From positions 1 through 36,002 of the forward strand of contig NZ_DIAX01000084.1 of the NCBI RefSeq assembly GCF_002414845.1: a DNA stretch of 36,002 bases. Direction: 5' to 3'. The first letter of the stretch is position 1. Each line of letters begins with the position of its first letter. Shown here piece by piece: positions 34,149 through 36,002 of this stretch. A model generated the notes under the pieces. It ran no database searches. It was not told the DNA's origin and was given only the letters and a program-made list of their open reading frames with translations. The translations under genes and the position numbers were made by a program. Origin of the DNA: Gordonia sp. UBA5067. GTDB taxonomy: Bacteria > Actinomycetota > Actinomycetes > Mycobacteriales > Mycobacteriaceae.

Positions 34149-34154
34149 TAGAAT
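34149..34154 (+). promoter_or_regulatory. Candidate -10 element for the Trm112-like gene and tyrS
   Basis: TAGAAT (5 of 6 bases of the consensus) would start transcription near 34161, giving a ~46-base leader with the strong GGAGGAG (34193-34199) 7 bases before ATG 34207. No clear -35 is seen. It probably drives the two-gene unit. Confidence 0.45.
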
Positions 34155-34206
34155 TGCTGAGGTCGGCGGGTCCGTCGTCGGCACAAAATCTTGGAGGAGT
34201 CCACCG

Positions 34207-34425
34207 ATGTCTCGCGCAGCTGAAATCGATCCGATTGTCCGGGAGCGGCTTGTCTGCCCGACCGATCACGGGCCGCTGCTCGATGCCGGCGACGAGTTGT
34301 ACAACCCGCGCCTGAGGGTCGCCTACCGGATCGATTCCGACGGGATCCCGGTCATGCTGGCCGGTGAGGCCCGCGCGGTCGGCGACGCCGAGCACGCGAC
34401 GATCACCGGCGGTGCCGACCGGTGA
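34207..34425 (+). CDS. Trm112-like small protein (Rv1684-type)
   Basis: This encodes 72 residues. The sequence fits the Trm112/UPF0434 family: [16 protein letters not shown], then [22 protein letters not shown]. Eukaryotic and archaeal Trm112 activates several methyltransferases; bacterial members are small, often zinc-binding, and of uncertain role. The usual first CxxC is reduced to a single Cys (CPTDHGPL), so zinc binding through that pair is unlikely. It has a strong GGAGGAG 7 bases upstream and overlaps tyrS by GTGA (34422-34425). The same pair of neighbours, an Rv1683-like gene before and tyrS not far after, is found in M. tuberculosis. Confidence 0.9.
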   Translation: MSRAAEIDPIVRERLVCPTDHGPLLDAGDELYNPRLRVAYRIDSDGIPVMLAGEARAVGDAEHATITGGADR

Positions 34426-35705
34426 GCGGTATCGACATCGTCGACGAACTCCAGTGGCGCGGATTGATCGCCGCGTCGACCGATCTCGACGAGTTGCGCC
34501 AGCACCTGGCGACCGGCTCGGTCACCCTCTATGCCGGATTCGATCCCACCGCTGCCAGCCTGCACGCCGGGCACCTGGTGCCACTGCTGACGTTGCGGCG
34601 GTTCCAGGAGGCCGGGCACCGGCCGATCGTGCTGGCCGGCGGGGCCACCGGCCTCATCGGTGATCCGCGTGATGTCGGTGAGCGGACCATGAATGCGCAG
34701 GACACCGTCGCGCAGTGGGCCGACCACATCGGCGACCAGCTGCGGCGGTTCGTGAGTCTGGACCCCGGCTCGGCTAACGCGGCGCTCATCGTGAACAACA
34801 TGGAGTGGACCGGGCAGCTCAGTGCGCTGGACTTCTTGCGCGATATCGGCAAGCACTTCTCGGTGAACGTGATGCTGGCTCGGGAGACCGTGAAGCGGCG
34901 GCTGGACAGCGACGGGATCAGCTACACCGAGTTCAGCTACCTGCTGCTCCAGTCCAACGACTTCGTCGAACTCAACCGGCGATACGGATGCACCTTGCAG
35001 ATCGGCGGATCCGACCAGTGGGGCAACATCGTGGGTGGTGTCGACCTCGGGCGGCGCCTCGACGGCACGTCGCTGCACGCATTGACCGTCCCGCTGGTGA
35101 CATCGTCGGATGGGAAGAAATTCGGCAAGTCCACCGGCGGCGGAAGCCTGTGGCTCGACCCAGCGCTGACACCGCCGTATGCCTGGTACCAGTACTTCGT
35201 GAACACTGCCGATGCCGACGTCGTGCGCTACCTCAAGTGGTTCACCTTCCTCGGGCGCGACGAGATCGATGAACTTGCCGCGGCCACCAGCGACACACCG
35301 CACTTGAGGCTCGCCCAGAAACGCCTGGCCGCGGAGATGACGACGCTGATCCACGGGGCCGGTCAAACGGCCGCCGTCGAGCAGGCCAGTGCGGCGCTCT
35401 TCGGGCGGGCCGAACTCGCGGGCCTGGACGAGACGACCGTTGCCGCCGCATTGGGGGAGACCGCGATAGCCGAGTATCCCGCCGATGCCCGGCCGACCAT
35501 CGTGGAGTTGCTCGTCGACAGTGGCCTCGTCGACTCGAACAAGGCCGCTCGGCGCGCTATCGGCGAGGGCGGCGCCTACGTCAACAACGTCAAGATCGAC
35601 GACGACGGGTGGATGCCGGCCGAGGCGGACTTGCTCCACCGCAGGTGGTTGGTCCTGCGCCGGGGGAAGAAATCCTTTGCCGGGGCGCGGTTCGGACTTC
35701 GATAG
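34422..35705 (+). CDS. tyrS: Tyrosyl-tRNA synthetase
   Basis: This encodes 427 residues from GTG 34422, class I bacterial TyrRS. The HIGH signature is HAGH (48-51, in [10 protein letters not shown]), the KMSKS loop is KFGKS (233-237), and the tyrosine pocket includes LYAGFDPT (36-43) and [11 protein letters not shown] (193-203). A C-terminal S4-like RNA-binding domain (about 365-427) has [18 protein letters not shown]. The start overlaps the Trm112-like stop by four bases. I see no T-box leader; regulation would come from the promoter before the small gene. No clear terminator follows before the rRNA promoters. Confidence 0.97.
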   Translation: MSGIDIVDELQWRGLIAASTDLDELRQHLATGSVTLYAGFDPTAASLHAGHLVPLLTLRRFQEAGHRPIVLAGGATGLIGDPRDVGERTMNAQDTVAQWADHIGDQLRRFVSLDPGSANAALIVNNMEWTGQLSALDFLRDIGKHFSVNVMLARETVKRRLDSDGISYTEFSYLLLQSNDFVELNRRYGCTLQIGGSDQWGNIVGGVDLGRRLDGTSLHALTVPLVTSSDGKKFGKSTGGGSLWLDPALTPPYAWYQYFVNTADADVVRYLKWFTFLGRDEIDELAAATSDTPHLRLAQKRLAAEMTTLIHGAGQTAAVEQASAALFGRAELAGLDETTVAAALGETAIAEYPADARPTIVELLVDSGLVDSNKAARRAIGEGGAYVNNVKIDDDGWMPAEADLLHRRWLVLRRGKKSFAGARFGLR

Positions 35706-35735
35706 ATCCTAGAAATATCGCTCTGACCAGCCGAT

Positions 35736-35764
35736 TTGCGGAGTGGATCGCAGCTGTGTAACTT
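35736..35764 (+). promoter_or_regulatory. Candidate rRNA promoter P1
   Basis: TTGCGG (35736-35741) and TAACTT (35759-35764) are separated by 17 bases, with an A+T-rich stretch TTACTTAAT immediately after. It lies 31 bases past the tyrS stop in a non-coding region that leads into rRNA leader sequence. Confidence 0.45.
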
Positions 35765-35811
35765 ACTTAATGCACCGCAGCGAGCAACAGAAACCAGATG
35801 GCCTCGGCGAT

Positions 35812-35840
35812 TTGGAAACTGTCACCGCGCCTGGTAGTAT
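35812..35840 (+). promoter_or_regulatory. Candidate rRNA promoter P2
   Basis: TTGGAA (35812-35817) and TAGTAT (35835-35840) are separated by exactly 17 bases. Transcription would start near 35847. The -10 is the better match of the two tandem promoters. Confidence 0.6.
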
Positions 35841-35846
35841 CGGTGG

Positions 35847-36002
35847 TCCGAGTCGCTTAGACCGAGACCCGATACAGGGAAACGGATCAAGTGGCGCAAA
35901 ACCCTGAGAACAAGGTCGTGGTCTCTGACTGCGCCCTGGGGAAGCTTTGTGAAACGAACCGGCAACGGTTACGCCACGGGGTGTGTGTTCTTTGAGAACT
36001 CG
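35847..36002 (+). other. 5' external leader of an rRNA operon (16S gene beyond window end)
   Basis: No reading frame is supportable here. The sequence is A+T-richer than neighbours and contains a small AACCG-GCAA-CGGTT hairpin (35957-35970). It ends with TGTTCTTTGAGAACTC (35986-36001), which is the conserved motif found shortly before 16S rRNA in mycobacteria and relatives. That motif contains GTTCT-TTG-AGAAC, a short hairpin, and covers the boxA antitermination / precursor-processing region. The mature 16S gene is expected to start somewhat beyond base 36002. Confidence 0.8.

Overview
The window is about 66-68% G+C and has strongly actinobacterial gene content. The order rpsA / coaE / DUF402 / uvrB / universal stress protein / metallo-hydrolase / uvrA / infC-rpmI-rplT / TrmH-type methyltransferase / pheST / argCJBDFRGH, followed by an Rv1683-like lipase-acyl-CoA synthetase fusion, a small Trm112-like gene and tyrS, is essentially the Mycobacterium tuberculosis Rv1630-Rv1689 backbone with insertions and losses. 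Many genes seem to start at or next to the transcription start (leaderless), as is common in this order. A Gordonia-like member of Mycobacteriales fits best: pncA sits beside rpsA, there is no lysX, PE/PPE or pks gene, and an rRNA operon follows tyrS. The genus is inferred from memory of gene order, not from a search.

Layout. 1-3700: end of rpsA, strong bidirectional terminator, small secreted Cys-containing protein (minus), nicotinamidase pncA, coaE, then convergent DUF402 and a small hypothetical gene (minus). 3879-12694: nucleic-acid maintenance block with uvrB, a cAMP/ATP-binding universal stress protein, a class II HelD-like RNA polymerase-associated ATPase (minus), a glyoxalase-II-like hydrolase (minus) and uvrA. 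12750-16289: translation block with a degenerate PrmC-like methyltransferase, DUF1844 (minus), a long structured infC leader, infC with an ATC start codon, rpmI, rplT and a SpoU/TrmH rRNA methyltransferase. 16395-22544: membrane acyltransferase, pheS, pheT, membrane-anchored metallophosphoesterase. 22622-31086: complete arginine pathway from N-acetylglutamate, argCJBDFR with 4-bp overlaps at every junction, then argGH. 31148-35705: lipase/acyl-CoA synthetase-like fusion, Trm112-like protein, tyrS. 35706-36002: promoters and leader of an rRNA operon whose 16S gene lies beyond the window.

How the genes work together. Most of the window is housekeeping: ribosome assembly and initiation (S1, IF3, L35, L20, rRNA methylation, Phe- and Tyr-tRNA synthetases, rRNA leader), nucleotide excision repair (UvrA and UvrB), cofactor supply (PncA for NAD, CoaE for CoA) and arginine synthesis under ArgR. 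I see no mobile element, prophage, CRISPR array or defence island. The stretch most worth attention is the infC leader (13889-14172). It has a promoter placed to give a leaderless upstream reading frame, mutually exclusive hairpins one of which resembles a terminator, a possible long-range anti-Shine-Dalgarno pairing, and an AUC start codon. Together these suggest that IF3 controls its own synthesis.
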